A stretch of DNA of 64,000 nt from an uncultured Lachnospiraceae bacterium (GCA_949471785.1 CASWRE010000004.1:62001-126000), one strand, 5' to 3'; counted from the stretch's first letter, positions 52,639-62,296 are shown. A program made the numbers and translations. The notes: generated from the letters alone by a model not told the origin.

Positions 52639-54351
52639 TCATTCTTCTTTCATATACTTAAGGCATACATTCATATATTCATCAATCTCCATCTCACAGC
52701 CGCCATGATCCTTTGCCCATTGATAATATTCATAAGCCTTATTATAGTTCTCGAGCATATAGTAAGAGCTCCCGATGTACCAGTATGCATTAGCCTTATC
52801 ACTACTGCCGCCCTCTATTGCCTTTTCCATGTCCTCAATAGTGCGATTGAAATCAGCTTTATCATAATACATTATTCCGCGCGCATAATAAAATTCAGCG
52901 TTATCTTTACAGTATGTAATTGCCCTACCGTAAATGTTTTCTGCTGACGCAGTATCATTTTGCTCTTTATACAGCTCGGCAAGCATTCTGTACGAATACG
53001 CATAGTCTGCCCTGAACTTGAGCGAATCCTCATAAAATTCTATGGCTTCCTGTACTCTCGCCTTATCTTTTTCTATCACATGCGCTTTCCATGCGAGATG
53101 ATATCCCTCATTGTAATAATCTGAATTAGCTTTATCAATTAAGATGGCGCTGTCAAACGCTCCCTCGGCGTTTGTCAGATCATCCCGTTTATAATACGAA
53201 ATTCCAAGCTGTGAGAAGTATTCCGCATTTCCAGGATCATACGACACAGCATTTTGGTAATTCTTTATATCTTCCGTCAGATTTTTGTCATAGCCGTCCT
53301 GGGAAACATGTATTAATCCTGCATAGTAGTAATACTCGGCGAGAATTTTATCTTGTTTCACGTTAACCAATCCAACGTCAGACGCGTCATTCAAAGCCAC
53401 CTTTAGGTCACTTTCCGATTCCTCTTCTAACTTTTCATCAGGATCACCAGCTTCTTCTTTCCTATATTTCTTTATGGCAGAATTTATGTAATCCAGAGCA
53501 TTTTGAATTGCCTCGTCACTGTCTGTATGATCTGTATTGTTTGTACTAATCCCATACCATGCCCTGGCACAGTAGAAATGATAATCCGGTACGGTATCCT
53601 TTAATTCTATGGCTTTTTGCAGGTCGTCTTTCGCTGCGCTGTAATCCGAAACCCTATCGTGATATTTCGCCTTACCTCTCAGATAATAATATTCAGCAAC
53701 CTCATCGTCCTGAGCGATCGCATCATCAAAATTGTTAATGGCTATTTGATAACACTCCTCAGATGTATCATCCGGGAGCGAATATTTATATTCTTCTGTT
53801 CTGTCGGTCTTGATCATGGCAATTTCCAGGTAAAGCCTGCCCCGTTCAGCAAATTGCTCAGCATTCGATCCGCCGCGATCAATCACTTCATCAATCATTG
53901 CAAGCCGTTCTACATAATTATTCTGTGAATAATCACTTAATTTGTATACCATCTTTGCAAGCCACAGGCGAAAAGCTCCATTCTGCGGACTGGAAAAAAA
54001 CACAATACTCAGTAGCATAAATAGTAACAGTATCAGTGCCCCAAAAAACAATCTAACCCCATTAACCAACGGCGCTGCAATTGCATCATATCCCTGTATA
54101 CTTGGAATTTGAATAAACAATGCCCACAATTCTGAAACTAAGAGAATGACAAGGAGGAGCATTCCATATCCGGCATAGGAGATGTCGAAAAAGGCCTTCA
54201 GTTCAGATTTCACCCAGAGAACTCCCCCCATCGTCAGCAAAACACCAAACGATAGATAAAGAAGTGCCGCTATCGCAACAGTAAACACATCGGGCTTAAT
54301 TAAGACATTCTCCTTCATTTTCCAGTGATTTTTCATTCTGTATCTTTTCAT
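52639..54351 (-). CDS. Membrane-anchored tetratricopeptide-repeat protein
   Basis: A 570-residue protein. A basic N-terminus is followed by three membrane helices (about 22-50, 58-80 and 90-112). About 450 residues of TPR-like repeats follow, with patterns such as AEYYYLRGKAKYHD, AEYFSQLGISYYKRDDLTNAEGAFD, YAYSYRMLAELYKEQNDTASAENIYGRAI and ANAYWYIGSSYYMLENYNKAYEYYQ. TPR arrays hold protein partners; here the array would lie on one side of the membrane next to polysaccharide genes. RBS GAGGAAGAC supports ATG 54351. It is intact, although it sits between two decayed sequences. No enzymatic motif seen. Confidence 0.82.
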   Translation of the reverse strand: MKRYRMKNHWKMKENVLIKPDVFTVAIAALLYLSFGVLLTMGGVLWVKSELKAFFDISYAGYGMLLLVILLVSELWALFIQIPSIQGYDAIAAPLVNGVRLFFGALILLLFMLLSIVFFSSPQNGAFRLWLAKMVYKLSDYSQNNYVERLAMIDEVIDRGGSNAEQFAERGRLYLEIAMIKTDRTEEYKYSLPDDTSEECYQIAINNFDDAIAQDDEVAEYYYLRGKAKYHDRVSDYSAAKDDLQKAIELKDTVPDYHFYCARAWYGISTNNTDHTDSDEAIQNALDYINSAIKKYRKEEAGDPDEKLEEESESDLKVALNDASDVGLVNVKQDKILAEYYYYAGLIHVSQDGYDKNLTEDIKNYQNAVSYDPGNAEYFSQLGISYYKRDDLTNAEGAFDSAILIDKANSDYYNEGYHLAWKAHVIEKDKARVQEAIEFYEDSLKFRADYAYSYRMLAELYKEQNDTASAENIYGRAITYCKDNAEFYYARGIMYYDKADFNRTIEDMEKAIEGGSSDKANAYWYIGSSYYMLENYNKAYEYYQWAKDHGGCEMEIDEYMNVCLKYMKEE

Positions 54352-54377
54352 TTATTGTCTTCCTCTGCAAGTTGTTT

Positions 54378-54805
54378 TCAGATAATCTGCCAGGCTGCCT
54401 GACTTAAATCCCGGATCTTTTTTGCCTGCCAGATGGCATTGGCCAGACCCTCCAGGCACAATTTGTGTTCGTTATCGGTAATATCCGACAGCTTGATATC
54501 CTCGCCGTCAATAAACAGAAATTTACTTTTTCAAATCTTTAGATTCATAAAGACCTTGTAATCCGTGGATTCTATATTGACGGCCTCGGATTCGGTATTT
54601 TTATATTCGTTGTTGGATAAAAACACGGCATACGCCGTTTTTCCGTGCCTTTGTCGCCGATCAGGAAATAAGTGTCTTCCCGCATCAGATTGTCCAGTTT
54701 CCGGTCGCGGGCAAATATATTAGAAAACATTTGCTTATACGACCTGCTGTGAAGATAATTGGCGGCGTCGCCATACCCAAAATCCAGCTCGGATATTTTT
54801 TTCAT
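54378..54805 (-). pseudogene. Frameshifted P-loop ATPase remnant
   Basis: The minus strand begins MKKISELDFGYGDAANYLHSR and reaches YFLIGDKGT, the start of a Walker A loop. A base loss then shifts the frame. In the shifted frame the expected continuation TAYAVFLSNNEYKNTE is read, followed by VFMNLK and a TGA, then more sequence (FLFIDGEDIKLSDITDNEHKLCLEGLANAIWQ) to a second stop at 54378. It resembles the start of large P-loop ATPases of the Sll1717 type. The ORF track shows only the 77-residue first part. A consensus-like promoter is still present upstream. Confidence 0.75.
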
Positions 54806-54873
54806 GTTGTCTTTCCCCTCTTTTCCCAGTGTGTCATTTCTGCCTTACATTTTCCGACATCTTTATATCTTTT

Positions 54874-54902
54874 ATTATAAGAGTCCGCTTCCGATTATAC
54901 AA
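54874..54902 (-). promoter_or_regulatory. Promoter of the P-loop ATPase remnant
   Basis: On the minus strand, TTGTAT and TATAAT are separated by 17 bases, about 70 bases before the remnant's ATG. Confidence 0.55.
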
Positions 54903-55133
54903 CGTATTTTGCTCAGCTTTTACTGAAAATTTTTTGTGGCAGACAAGCTGGACCGTTTTCCCTTAAAGCCGCTGCCGGACAGCATTTTTGCACTCTTGCG
55001 GTTTTTTCTTACCATCTGCGCAGTACATGCAGGGACTTGTTTGAAGGGATATACTCTTTTTTCAGCGCAAATAGAATATGGTCAGCTTTTGTGAAATTCT
55101 GTTGCCGGCCAGGTATGGCATGTAAAAAATCTG

Positions 55134-55334
55134 ATGGATCTGTTTTCCTACAAAGAAGGTAGATGTGTTTTCACCATAGATGAAGAGGGCTGTCTGACAT
55201 TAAACGGTCATATGGCCGAATTCAGCGTATATGACAGCTGCATTTTACAGCTGGAACCGGAAAGCGGAAACGATGAGAAATATTATGACGGGAAGATAGA
55301 GGACGGAATCGACAGGTGCACGATTGTGCCATGA
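55134..55334 (+). CDS. Small hypothetical protein, possibly a gene fragment
   Basis: A 66-residue ORF with no clear RBS (GTAAAAAATCTG before the ATG). The sequence is acidic and protein-like (GRCVFTIDEEGCLTLNGHMAEFSVYDSCIL) and not low complexity. It could be the tail of a larger lost gene, because it lies within a region of decayed sequence with otherwise nothing coding between 54,806 and 55,449. I do not recognise it. Confidence 0.35.
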   Translation: MDLFSYKEGRCVFTIDEEGCLTLNGHMAEFSVYDSCILQLEPESGNDEKYYDGKIEDGIDRCTIVP

Positions 55335-55378
55335 TTATGAGCATTCAAGTAGAAGACGGCATGTCCGTATACTGAATA

Positions 55379-55413
55379 GAAGCCCATCTGTATGGCATAA
55401 TCAGATGAGCTTC
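55379..55413. terminator. Possible terminator of the minus-strand polysaccharide cluster
   Basis: GAAGCCCATCTG and CAGATGAGCTTC form a 12-bp stem with one mismatch, about 37 bases beyond the DHHW-protein stop. The T run is weak. Confidence 0.5.
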
Positions 55414-55449
55414 ATATACTATTTATCCTGCAGTCTATGGTTCATTCAA

Positions 55450-56616
55450 TTAAAATCCCTGGAAATTAAAAGGCGTACCGTTATAATTTTCCTGTAAAAA
55501 AGTCGGATAATACATGAGTATCACAACATCGGGATCGTAAGCTTCTATATACTCAGGTGTGATTGATGAAACATCGGAATCATACACATACTCTATTTCG
55601 TGAAATCCCATAATCAGGTAAGGATTGACTGCTTTTCCGAATGAATCCGTTATCATAAGAATCCTTATATCGTTTTGACAATCCAGGTTAATATAATGTC
55701 CCAGGGCATTTCCTAAAACATAATCATAAGTATACCTTGATGTATACTGTCTGTTTGATAATGGTTCCCTGTTAATAACCAGATCCTGCATGGTTCCCAT
55801 GTCGCCGGAATCATTCTGTATTGTTGTATCAAAAGTGGGTATGATCAAATCAAAATCATCAATTCCGGCATAATATCGTCCTGTTCGCTGACCGTAAGAG
55901 CCTAAATGCCAGTTTTTATATTTAGTAACGGTGTAGTTTTTTATTTCAGATATTCGATTGTCCATATGACATCCGGTCTTACGCACGATATAATCTTCTA
56001 AAATACCGTAGGCATAAAAGCCTGCTTCCGTAGTCCAATGATGATCTGTTTTATACATCATAGTATAGTGATCAATTCCATCATCATGCATGCGCACTCG
56101 GAAGTCGATGGTATCTACAGCTAAAGTGTCCAGCATTGTGATAAATCTGTCAATATTATCATTTCCATAGTCTTCAATTCCCTCTGGCAGCGCCGGATTG
56201 TATTTTCCGGAAGCGTATGGCGTAGAAGCGTAGACTAATTCCGTGCCGCGCTGTCTGCAATATCGATTTAATGTCTCTACCTTTTCTGCACATGTCTGAA
56301 GATACTCATCTGAAGCATATGGAATTGTAGTAAGCAAATACCCGTTGTTTAGTTTAACAACGCCATTCATTTCGTGTTGACCCAAAAGATTTCTCATGGC
56401 CCCGTTCAAATTAACAAATTGAAATTTTTCGAAAAAGGTAGTAGCCACATCTGTCTCAAATTTATTGCCCAAATCTGCCGACCATTCATTATAATCAACT
56501 TCATCATTTACATAAAACTCAATTAAATTTTTAAGGCTAATAGCTCCGACGGCAACTGTCAGCAAAAGAAAGATGATCGCATATGCCATGGAAGTGGTTT
56601 TTCTTATGTTTTTCAT
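55450..56616 (-). CDS. DHHW (AlgJ/AlgX-like) SGNH-type O-acetylation protein
   Basis: A 388-residue protein with one N-terminal membrane helix (about 12-28) and an extracellular domain. The signature is TDHHWTTEAGF at residues 190-200, the DHHW motif of AlgJ/AlgX-type acetylation proteins, and ITDSFGKAVNPYL carries the probable nucleophilic Ser. Such proteins move acetyl groups, delivered across the membrane by an MBOAT partner, onto polysaccharide. The MBOAT gene lies nine bases upstream in the same operon. RBS TAGGAGAA. Confidence 0.85.
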   Translation of the reverse strand: MKNIRKTTSMAYAIIFLLLTVAVGAISLKNLIEFYVNDEVDYNEWSADLGNKFETDVATTFFEKFQFVNLNGAMRNLLGQHEMNGVVKLNNGYLLTTIPYASDEYLQTCAEKVETLNRYCRQRGTELVYASTPYASGKYNPALPEGIEDYGNDNIDRFITMLDTLAVDTIDFRVRMHDDGIDHYTMMYKTDHHWTTEAGFYAYGILEDYIVRKTGCHMDNRISEIKNYTVTKYKNWHLGSYGQRTGRYYAGIDDFDLIIPTFDTTIQNDSGDMGTMQDLVINREPLSNRQYTSRYTYDYVLGNALGHYINLDCQNDIRILMITDSFGKAVNPYLIMGFHEIEYVYDSDVSSITPEYIEAYDPDVVILMYYPTFLQENYNGTPFNFQGF

Positions 56617-56625
56617 AGCATTCTC

Positions 56626-58050
56626 CTAAAAATTGAAATATATAAAAGGATTATGAGCGCCAAGAATTAAGAACGAAACCGCCCATAAAAATATGAATCC
56701 GTATCCGATGGGAATAGCGGCTGCGATAACCCTGGCAGCTTTATTATCATTTATTTTTTCTTTCAGGATTCCGGCAATGGGCATTGAGAAAAGTATACCG
56801 GCTGCAATAAAGATCCCGTATTCTCTAGTATACCGGATAATATCTGCATCTATTGTCGCACAAATACCATATCTTCCTAACATAGCCAGGCAATAGCATA
56901 TACCCTGTCTGATACCGCTCGAGTTAAATATGACCCACCCAAAATTGACGGATAAAAGAGTAAACGCCTGCCATAATATTTTAATCAGAACATTTTTTCT
57001 TTTTTCTGGTTTGACAAAATATTTTTCAATTGTTAATAGAATAAAATAGCCAAGTCCCCAGGCAATAAATGTATAATTAGCGCCATGCCATATTCCGGTC
57101 AAGGCCCACACCAGGAACATATTCAACAAGTGTCTTGGGATACCGACTCTTGAACCGCCCAGAGGAATATAGACATAATCTCTGAACCACTGGCCCAAAG
57201 ATATATGCCACCTTCTCCAGAATTCCGTTACCGACTTTGATATATACGGGTAATTAAAGTTTTCATCGAAATCAAAACCGAAAATTTTCCCCAACCCTAT
57301 TGCCATATCCGAATATCCGGAAAAATCATAGAAAATTTGCAAGCTATAACAAATAGAACCGATCCAAAGCTGCAGGGGATTACTTGTCACAACATCTTTA
57401 GCAAATATTTCCGCTGATACAACAGATAAATTATTTGCTAAAATCACCTTTTTACCAAACCCCAGCAAAAACCTTCTGGCGCCCTCCGCAAATCCGTCAA
57501 AAGTACAACATCTATCGGTAATCTGCCGCTCTATACTGGAATATCTTACAATCGGGCCGGCAATCAGTTGTGGAAAAAAAGAAATATATAAAGCCAGATA
57601 TAAAGGATTTTTTTGTACATCCACATTTCCCCGGTAGACATCAATTACATAGGAGAGAGCCTGAAATGTAAAAAAAGAGATTCCTATAGGCAAAGCAATA
57701 TTTTTTAGCGGTATATCTGTATGGAAAAATGAATTGACTGTAGATATAGAAAAATCCAAATATTTAAATATAAAAAGTATACCGATATTCGACGCAATAT
57801 CCAAAACTAATATATTTCTTGCAAAAATATTTTTACGTTGATTTTTCTTTTTCGAAATTACTAACGCCAGGAAATAATTTAATAAGATAGATCCCATCAT
57901 CACGAAAACAAACCGAGGTTCTCCATAGGCATAAAAGAACAGGCTTGCAACCAGTAAAATATAATTTCTGTACTCATTTTTGGCCAGAAAATACAGAATC
58001 ATGACCAACGGCAAAAAGAAAAAGCTGAACAATAAGCTTGAAAAAACCAT
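56626..58050 (-). CDS. MBOAT-family O-acyltransferase (AlgI/PatA-like)
   Basis: A 474-residue polytopic protein with about 11 helices. Strong AlgI-type motifs are present: SVTEFWRRWHISLGQWFRDYVYIPLGGSR and the catalytic-His segment LTGIWHGANYTFIAWG. It takes acetyl from acyl-CoA in the cytoplasm and passes it out to the DHHW partner. I prefer the internal start at 58050 (MVFSSLLFSFFFLPLVMILYF), which gives the family's usual N-terminus; the ORF-track start at 58107 adds 19 polar residues. It forms an operon with the DHHW gene. Confidence 0.9.
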   Translation of the reverse strand: MVFSSLLFSFFFLPLVMILYFLAKNEYRNYILLVASLFFYAYGEPRFVFVMMGSILLNYFLALVISKKKNQRKNIFARNILVLDIASNIGILFIFKYLDFSISTVNSFFHTDIPLKNIALPIGISFFTFQALSYVIDVYRGNVDVQKNPLYLALYISFFPQLIAGPIVRYSSIERQITDRCCTFDGFAEGARRFLLGFGKKVILANNLSVVSAEIFAKDVVTSNPLQLWIGSICYSLQIFYDFSGYSDMAIGLGKIFGFDFDENFNYPYISKSVTEFWRRWHISLGQWFRDYVYIPLGGSRVGIPRHLLNMFLVWALTGIWHGANYTFIAWGLGYFILLTIEKYFVKPEKRKNVLIKILWQAFTLLSVNFGWVIFNSSGIRQGICYCLAMLGRYGICATIDADIIRYTREYGIFIAAGILFSMPIAGILKEKINDNKAARVIAAAIPIGYGFIFLWAVSFLILGAHNPFIYFNF

Positions 58051-58180
58051 AATTTCACAAAACACTGCCTTTCTGATTCGCTTACACCTGTTAATATATA
58101 AGGTCACAGGTTAAAAAAATTGATACAATAGCTATTTAATTCTGTAAAAGCACTGACACCCGAGGCGCCTAAGGGCGCCC

Positions 58181-59329
58181 TTATTTTCCTTTGCGTTTTG
58201 CAAAGACCCAAATTCTCTGAATATAAAAATTCATAAAATACAAAATCAGCTCTACCACTACTTTTACTGTAATGACCGGTATTTCCAGAATCTGTTTTAC
58301 CAGACTGATACTGATTCCGGATATGGTACCGGATACAGCCACCAGCAGGACATATTTGAAGAACTGGGCAGCAATATTGCCCTGATACTTGAAGACCACG
58401 TTCCGGTTTATTGTAAAATTTACAAGCGCGCTGCCCAGCCTGGCCATATATGTCGCTGTCAGCAAAGACTGCCCATGGAAATATAAATACGAGAAGATGG
58501 AGTAGTCAACGACTACAGACAGGATTGACGACAGGGAATATTTTAAAATGACAGCATATATTTTCATGGAATCCCTGAGTGGGTTAAAGTGGGAGGCCGC
58601 GTTGTTATTCTCATAAACCGTTTCGATCGGAACCTCCGTAATATCCATTCCCTGCTCTTTTGCTTTCAGCAGCATGTTTGTCTCATATTCGTAACGTTCT
58701 CCCTCAATTTGACAGCATTCTTCCAGAAATCTACAGGGTAATCCCCGCAGCCCCGTCTGCGTATCTGAGACATTGACCCCGCACAACCAACGATAGACCA
58801 ATTTTGATACTTTATTTCCCAGACGGCTGCGAAACGGAATATTCTGACTGTTAAATGTTCGACAACCCAAAACCAGGCTTTCAGGATATTTTTCCAATGC
58901 CCTGCCAATATTTACAATATCCTGGATCTTATGCTGACCATCAGCATCAGCAGTGATTACCCCCCCCCATGAGATTTTTTCTCGGGCTTGGCCTATGCAG
59001 TAATTGAATGCTGTTTTCAGGGTTCGGCCCTTTCCAAGATTGACATAGTGAGACAGCACCATAACGCCTGGTATCATTCCCGCCGCACAGAAAATGCGCT
59101 CATATTCCTCGCCGCTCCCGTCATCTACAACTACGATATCGTTAAAGCCCCCCTGATTCTTTAACCGGCTCAAAAAATCTAAAAAGCCCTCCGACGGTTT
59201 ATATGCCGGGATAACCACTACCGCCGAACGTTCCATGGGGATTGTGCTTTTTTCTTTCATATCCCCGGACGCTTTCATAGGCGTAATCGATTGTCTGATG
59301 TCTTCTATAGGATTTCTCTTTTTCCCCAT
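58181..59329 (-). CDS. Fusion: GT2 glycosyltransferase plus GtrA-like membrane domain
   Basis: A 382-residue protein. After a ~35-residue leader, residues ~36-260 are a GT2 domain (VVVIPAYKPSEGFLDFL, IVVVDDGSG, ITADADGQHKIQDIV, VSDTQTGLRGLP). The rest is a four-helix GtrA domain (SVVDYSIFSYLYFHG, LVNFTINRNVVFKYQG). This pairing is known for enzymes that make undecaprenyl-phosphate-linked sugars and flip them for later transfer outside. A GT-C-like enzyme encoded at 60383 could use that donor. ATG 59329 follows AGAGGACAG; the GTG at 59347 is less likely. A short GC hairpin overlaps the 3' end (58160-58180). Confidence 0.88.
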   Translation of the reverse strand: MGKKRNPIEDIRQSITPMKASGDMKEKSTIPMERSAVVVIPAYKPSEGFLDFLSRLKNQGGFNDIVVVDDGSGEEYERIFCAAGMIPGVMVLSHYVNLGKGRTLKTAFNYCIGQAREKISWGGVITADADGQHKIQDIVNIGRALEKYPESLVLGCRTFNSQNIPFRSRLGNKVSKLVYRWLCGVNVSDTQTGLRGLPCRFLEECCQIEGERYEYETNMLLKAKEQGMDITEVPIETVYENNNAASHFNPLRDSMKIYAVILKYSLSSILSVVVDYSIFSYLYFHGQSLLTATYMARLGSALVNFTINRNVVFKYQGNIAAQFFKYVLLVAVSGTISGISISLVKQILEIPVITVKVVVELILYFMNFYIQRIWVFAKRKGK

Positions 59330-59374
59330 CTTACTGTCCTCTTGCACTATTACGTCTGGCCGCGCGGAACCGCG

Positions 59375-60322
59375 TCAGCATCTGTCTTTACATAGTGTAC
59401 GCCGAATAAATTCTTCTCGCTCTCCCGCGTCTACGACATCACATTCTATACAGAAAGGATAAGCGTTCCGCCCTGCTGTCATGGCCCTCCTCAGTTCGTT
59501 GAATTTTTCATTGTTCCAAATTTCCAGAAGCGTATTTTTTGTGATATTTCCAAAATCCGTTATTTCTTTACAGTCATTACAGCACATCCCCACCATGCCG
59601 TCAGGGAAAATGAGCAAATCCAAAAAAGGATATATACAGGGCGCGTCAATGGTATTATTCTTAAGCGGTTTATTGGGCGCGCTCCCCGCACGGGTAGCCA
59701 GGATCTCCCTGCTATACCTTCGGTTTATGGTCACATGCATTTGTCTAAAACGGTTTTTATGCCGTTTGACATGCCGGTAAATAGCCCTGTGTACCCCCGA
59801 CAGCACATAAGTGTCGCTGTAGTCATTCAGAATGAGCTCGTCGATAAGTCCTGCCATTTCGTTCATTTTTTCCGGCGTCAACAATGTTCCGTTGCTGATG
59901 ATTGTGATCGGGATATCGGGAAGTTCTTTTTTGGCGTACCGGGCAAAGGTCAGTATCCTCTTGTCCAAAAACGGTTCATTGTTGATGTTTAGGTATATTC
60001 TCCCGTTCCAACACATTTGGCGCAGCTGTCGGATGATATCGTAAAACATTTCCTCCGGCATCTTTTTCAACGGACGGCTCTCGTCTTTCCTGTTTGCCGG
60101 GCAGAATTCACAGGTCCCATTGCACCGATTTAAAGTTTCAATCATGCAATTGGCGAATACAGGAGGCTTTTCCTGCGTAATAAAATATTGGATATAAGAA
60201 TTTATTGACTTGCTGTATTGTCTGGCTGTAAATGAAAGCATTACCTTTGAGGTAAAATCAGAGTGATATTTTCTCAGCGCCCATGTGACGGGGCCGCCGA
60301 AACTTCTTATTTTAACAGGCAT
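59375..60322 (-). CDS. Radical SAM/SPASM-domain protein
   Basis: A 315-residue protein. The SAM-binding 4Fe-4S cluster motif is CNGTCEFC (CxxxCxxC) at about residues 69-76, followed by the barrel (INNEPFLDKRIL, ISNGTLLTPEKM). The C-terminal part has a SPASM-like set of cysteines (CIYPF, MCCNDC, CIECD) for an auxiliary cluster. Such proteins modify sugars, peptides or other small molecules by radical chemistry. It sits between the GT2-GtrA gene and a GT-C-like gene, so the substrate may be a sugar or lipid-linked intermediate. RBS GAGGAGAGAG. Confidence 0.85.
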   Translation of the reverse strand: MPVKIRSFGGPVTWALRKYHSDFTSKVMLSFTARQYSKSINSYIQYFITQEKPPVFANCMIETLNRCNGTCEFCPANRKDESRPLKKMPEEMFYDIIRQLRQMCWNGRIYLNINNEPFLDKRILTFARYAKKELPDIPITIISNGTLLTPEKMNEMAGLIDELILNDYSDTYVLSGVHRAIYRHVKRHKNRFRQMHVTINRRYSREILATRAGSAPNKPLKNNTIDAPCIYPFLDLLIFPDGMVGMCCNDCKEITDFGNITKNTLLEIWNNEKFNELRRAMTAGRNAYPFCIECDVVDAGEREEFIRRTLCKDRC

Positions 60323-60382
60323 TTTTCTCTCTCCTCATCTCGCAAAAATATATAATGAATACGCTTAAAAAAATTCACTTTG

Positions 60383-62296
60383 TTATTCACAAAGTTCAAG
60401 AAGTCCGGATTCCTTATTAATCTTATAAACACAGTTTTCGCCAATATCTTCTGGATTCGTAAATAGGCTGGAGAATGTGGCGTAAAAGTAATCGTCCAGC
60501 ATGTACAGGGCCACGTAGTCGTAATTGTCCAGCAACAGCTGCCGCAGCTGTGCGGCATTTTTATCTGACATATACCAGTCCGTGCTTTCGGCAGACATGA
60601 ACCATCCTTCATCTATATGGTCAATGACTGCAGGCCGTGCTTCAAAGCTTATTCTCCAATAAGCGGCGCCGGAAATCCAATGATGCTCGTCCTGACAGAC
60701 CAGAAAAACATTATCATAGGGTTGGGAAACGTCGCGGATCTTTTTGCTTATTTCTTCATAGGGTTCCCGCTGCACAATACTCTCGCGTACAGTGTCCCGA
60801 AATAGAAGTTTTGCAATATCTTCCAGGGGTGTAATTAATAAAGTAATTCCCAAAATAACTACTAAGACTGTTTTTTTGCAATAAAAGGTAAACACTGTTT
60901 GTAAAATAACTGTTGCAGCCAATAGATACATCCCCAGATACATCGTGTGAACATATCGTGAGTAAGATGCCAGACGCAAAGCCTCTTCTTCCGAAAATTT
61001 GAAAAGATAGGTTATGCCAAGACCTATATAAAAACATAACCAACAAATCAGGGATGCTAAAGCCGCGACAAAAATGGATCTTGCTTTTATCGGGTTATCC
61101 CGCCTGAAAATATTCCATGACCAATAAATCACCAGCAAAAAGATGATTAGTAAGGAAAAATAGCTTATGGAAAGCCCAAGATTTTGAATAATAAAATTGG
61201 TATTTCCTTCTATCGATGTATTGTCAAAAAGGGCTGTTTTAAAATAATTAAAGCAGGATGTACGATAAGAGTCATCTTTTCCGGTTAATAAATTACATAA
61301 ATCTGCAAAACTAAACTTTATAGGCGTTGTCCGCGGCGCTTCTGTGCTTTTTACAAAAATGCTCCATAATAATTCTGAAAGTCCAATGCTTAAAATAAAT
61401 GCACCGATACGCTTTGACAGATTTTTGAGGGATGGCGCCGTCTGTAATACATAATCTGTTATATAGGCAATGCCAACGAATACTGCCATAAGTATTCCGG
61501 ATACCTTCATTAATGTCAGCGAGAAACAGACGGAGAGGACATATAAAAGGCAATAGTTATTCTGTTTATTTGAGATAACCACAACCATGGCCAGTCCGAC
61601 GCCTGCCAATATTCCCAAAATTGGATCTATATACAGCGTGTGATAACAATACTGGAAAAAGAAAACGGGAACCAGAAAAAATACCAGGGCGGCAACAATA
61701 CGATGTTTGAAGGTTTTTGCACCGACTCTTTTTATTAACGGTAATATGAAAGACGCTGCGAATACGGCATAAGCCAGATATAGTCTCCATTCGCTAAAAC
61801 CGCCGCTCCAAAAACAGCGATATATTCTTTGCAAAAACAGTTGAAATAACGCCATTCCGGGAGGGTACGAGCCATAAGGCAGATGTGCCTGGGGTACCGT
61901 TCCCAGACGGCCAGTCTGAATCATGGCTTTCACTACCGTGCCCCAATGAGAAAATTCATCCCATTCATGCATTTTCATCCCATAGAAAATGTAATGAAAT
62001 CCAGCGTATAAAAGCAGGAACAGCCAAAAACCAGGACTGAAGAACGCCTGAATTGTGCTTTTCATTTTTCTTTCTCTGATCAAAATGAAAAGCGATATTC
62101 CCCAGATCATGATGATCACACATGCAGTAATGATGAACCCTGTTTCAAGGAAACCGATTACTCCCATAATAAACTGAATGAGAATAATTCCGGATATGGT
62201 AATCGGAAGCGCATCTTCATATTCTCTGTTCCAGACTACTGCCGCCAGTACGCTCCCTGAGGATATTGCAAGCAAAAATAACAAATTAATCAGCAT
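60383..62296 (-). CDS. Large GT-C-like membrane glycosyltransferase
   Basis: A 637-residue protein with 12-14 membrane helices and a C-terminal soluble domain of ~110 residues (YEEISKKIRDVSQPYDNVFLVCQDEHHW and following). The first external loop has GMKMHEWDEFSHWGTVVKAM, where the acidic residues in HEWDEF are placed like the catalytic Asp/Glu of GT-C enzymes (ArnT, PMT and relatives). It could transfer a sugar from an undecaprenyl-phosphate donor outside the membrane, and the GT2-GtrA fusion at 58181 could supply that donor. RBS AGAGGAAA. Specific substrates unknown. Confidence 0.75.
   Translation of the reverse strand: MLINLLFLLAISSGSVLAAVVWNREYEDALPITISGIILIQFIMGVIGFLETGFIITACVIIMIWGISLFILIRERKMKSTIQAFFSPGFWLFLLLYAGFHYIFYGMKMHEWDEFSHWGTVVKAMIQTGRLGTVPQAHLPYGSYPPGMALFQLFLQRIYRCFWSGGFSEWRLYLAYAVFAASFILPLIKRVGAKTFKHRIVAALVFFLVPVFFFQYCYHTLYIDPILGILAGVGLAMVVVISNKQNNYCLLYVLSVCFSLTLMKVSGILMAVFVGIAYITDYVLQTAPSLKNLSKRIGAFILSIGLSELLWSIFVKSTEAPRTTPIKFSFADLCNLLTGKDDSYRTSCFNYFKTALFDNTSIEGNTNFIIQNLGLSISYFSLLIIFLLVIYWSWNIFRRDNPIKARSIFVAALASLICWLCFYIGLGITYLFKFSEEEALRLASYSRYVHTMYLGMYLLAATVILQTVFTFYCKKTVLVVILGITLLITPLEDIAKLLFRDTVRESIVQREPYEEISKKIRDVSQPYDNVFLVCQDEHHWISGAAYWRISFEARPAVIDHIDEGWFMSAESTDWYMSDKNAAQLRQLLLDNYDYVALYMLDDYFYATFSSLFTNPEDIGENCVYKINKESGLLELCE

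Noticed and set aside
52513-52947. 144-residue plus-strand ORF near the HAD gene
   Set aside because: It overlaps the end of the TPR gene and the transposase remnant in antisense and shows no family pattern or RBS.
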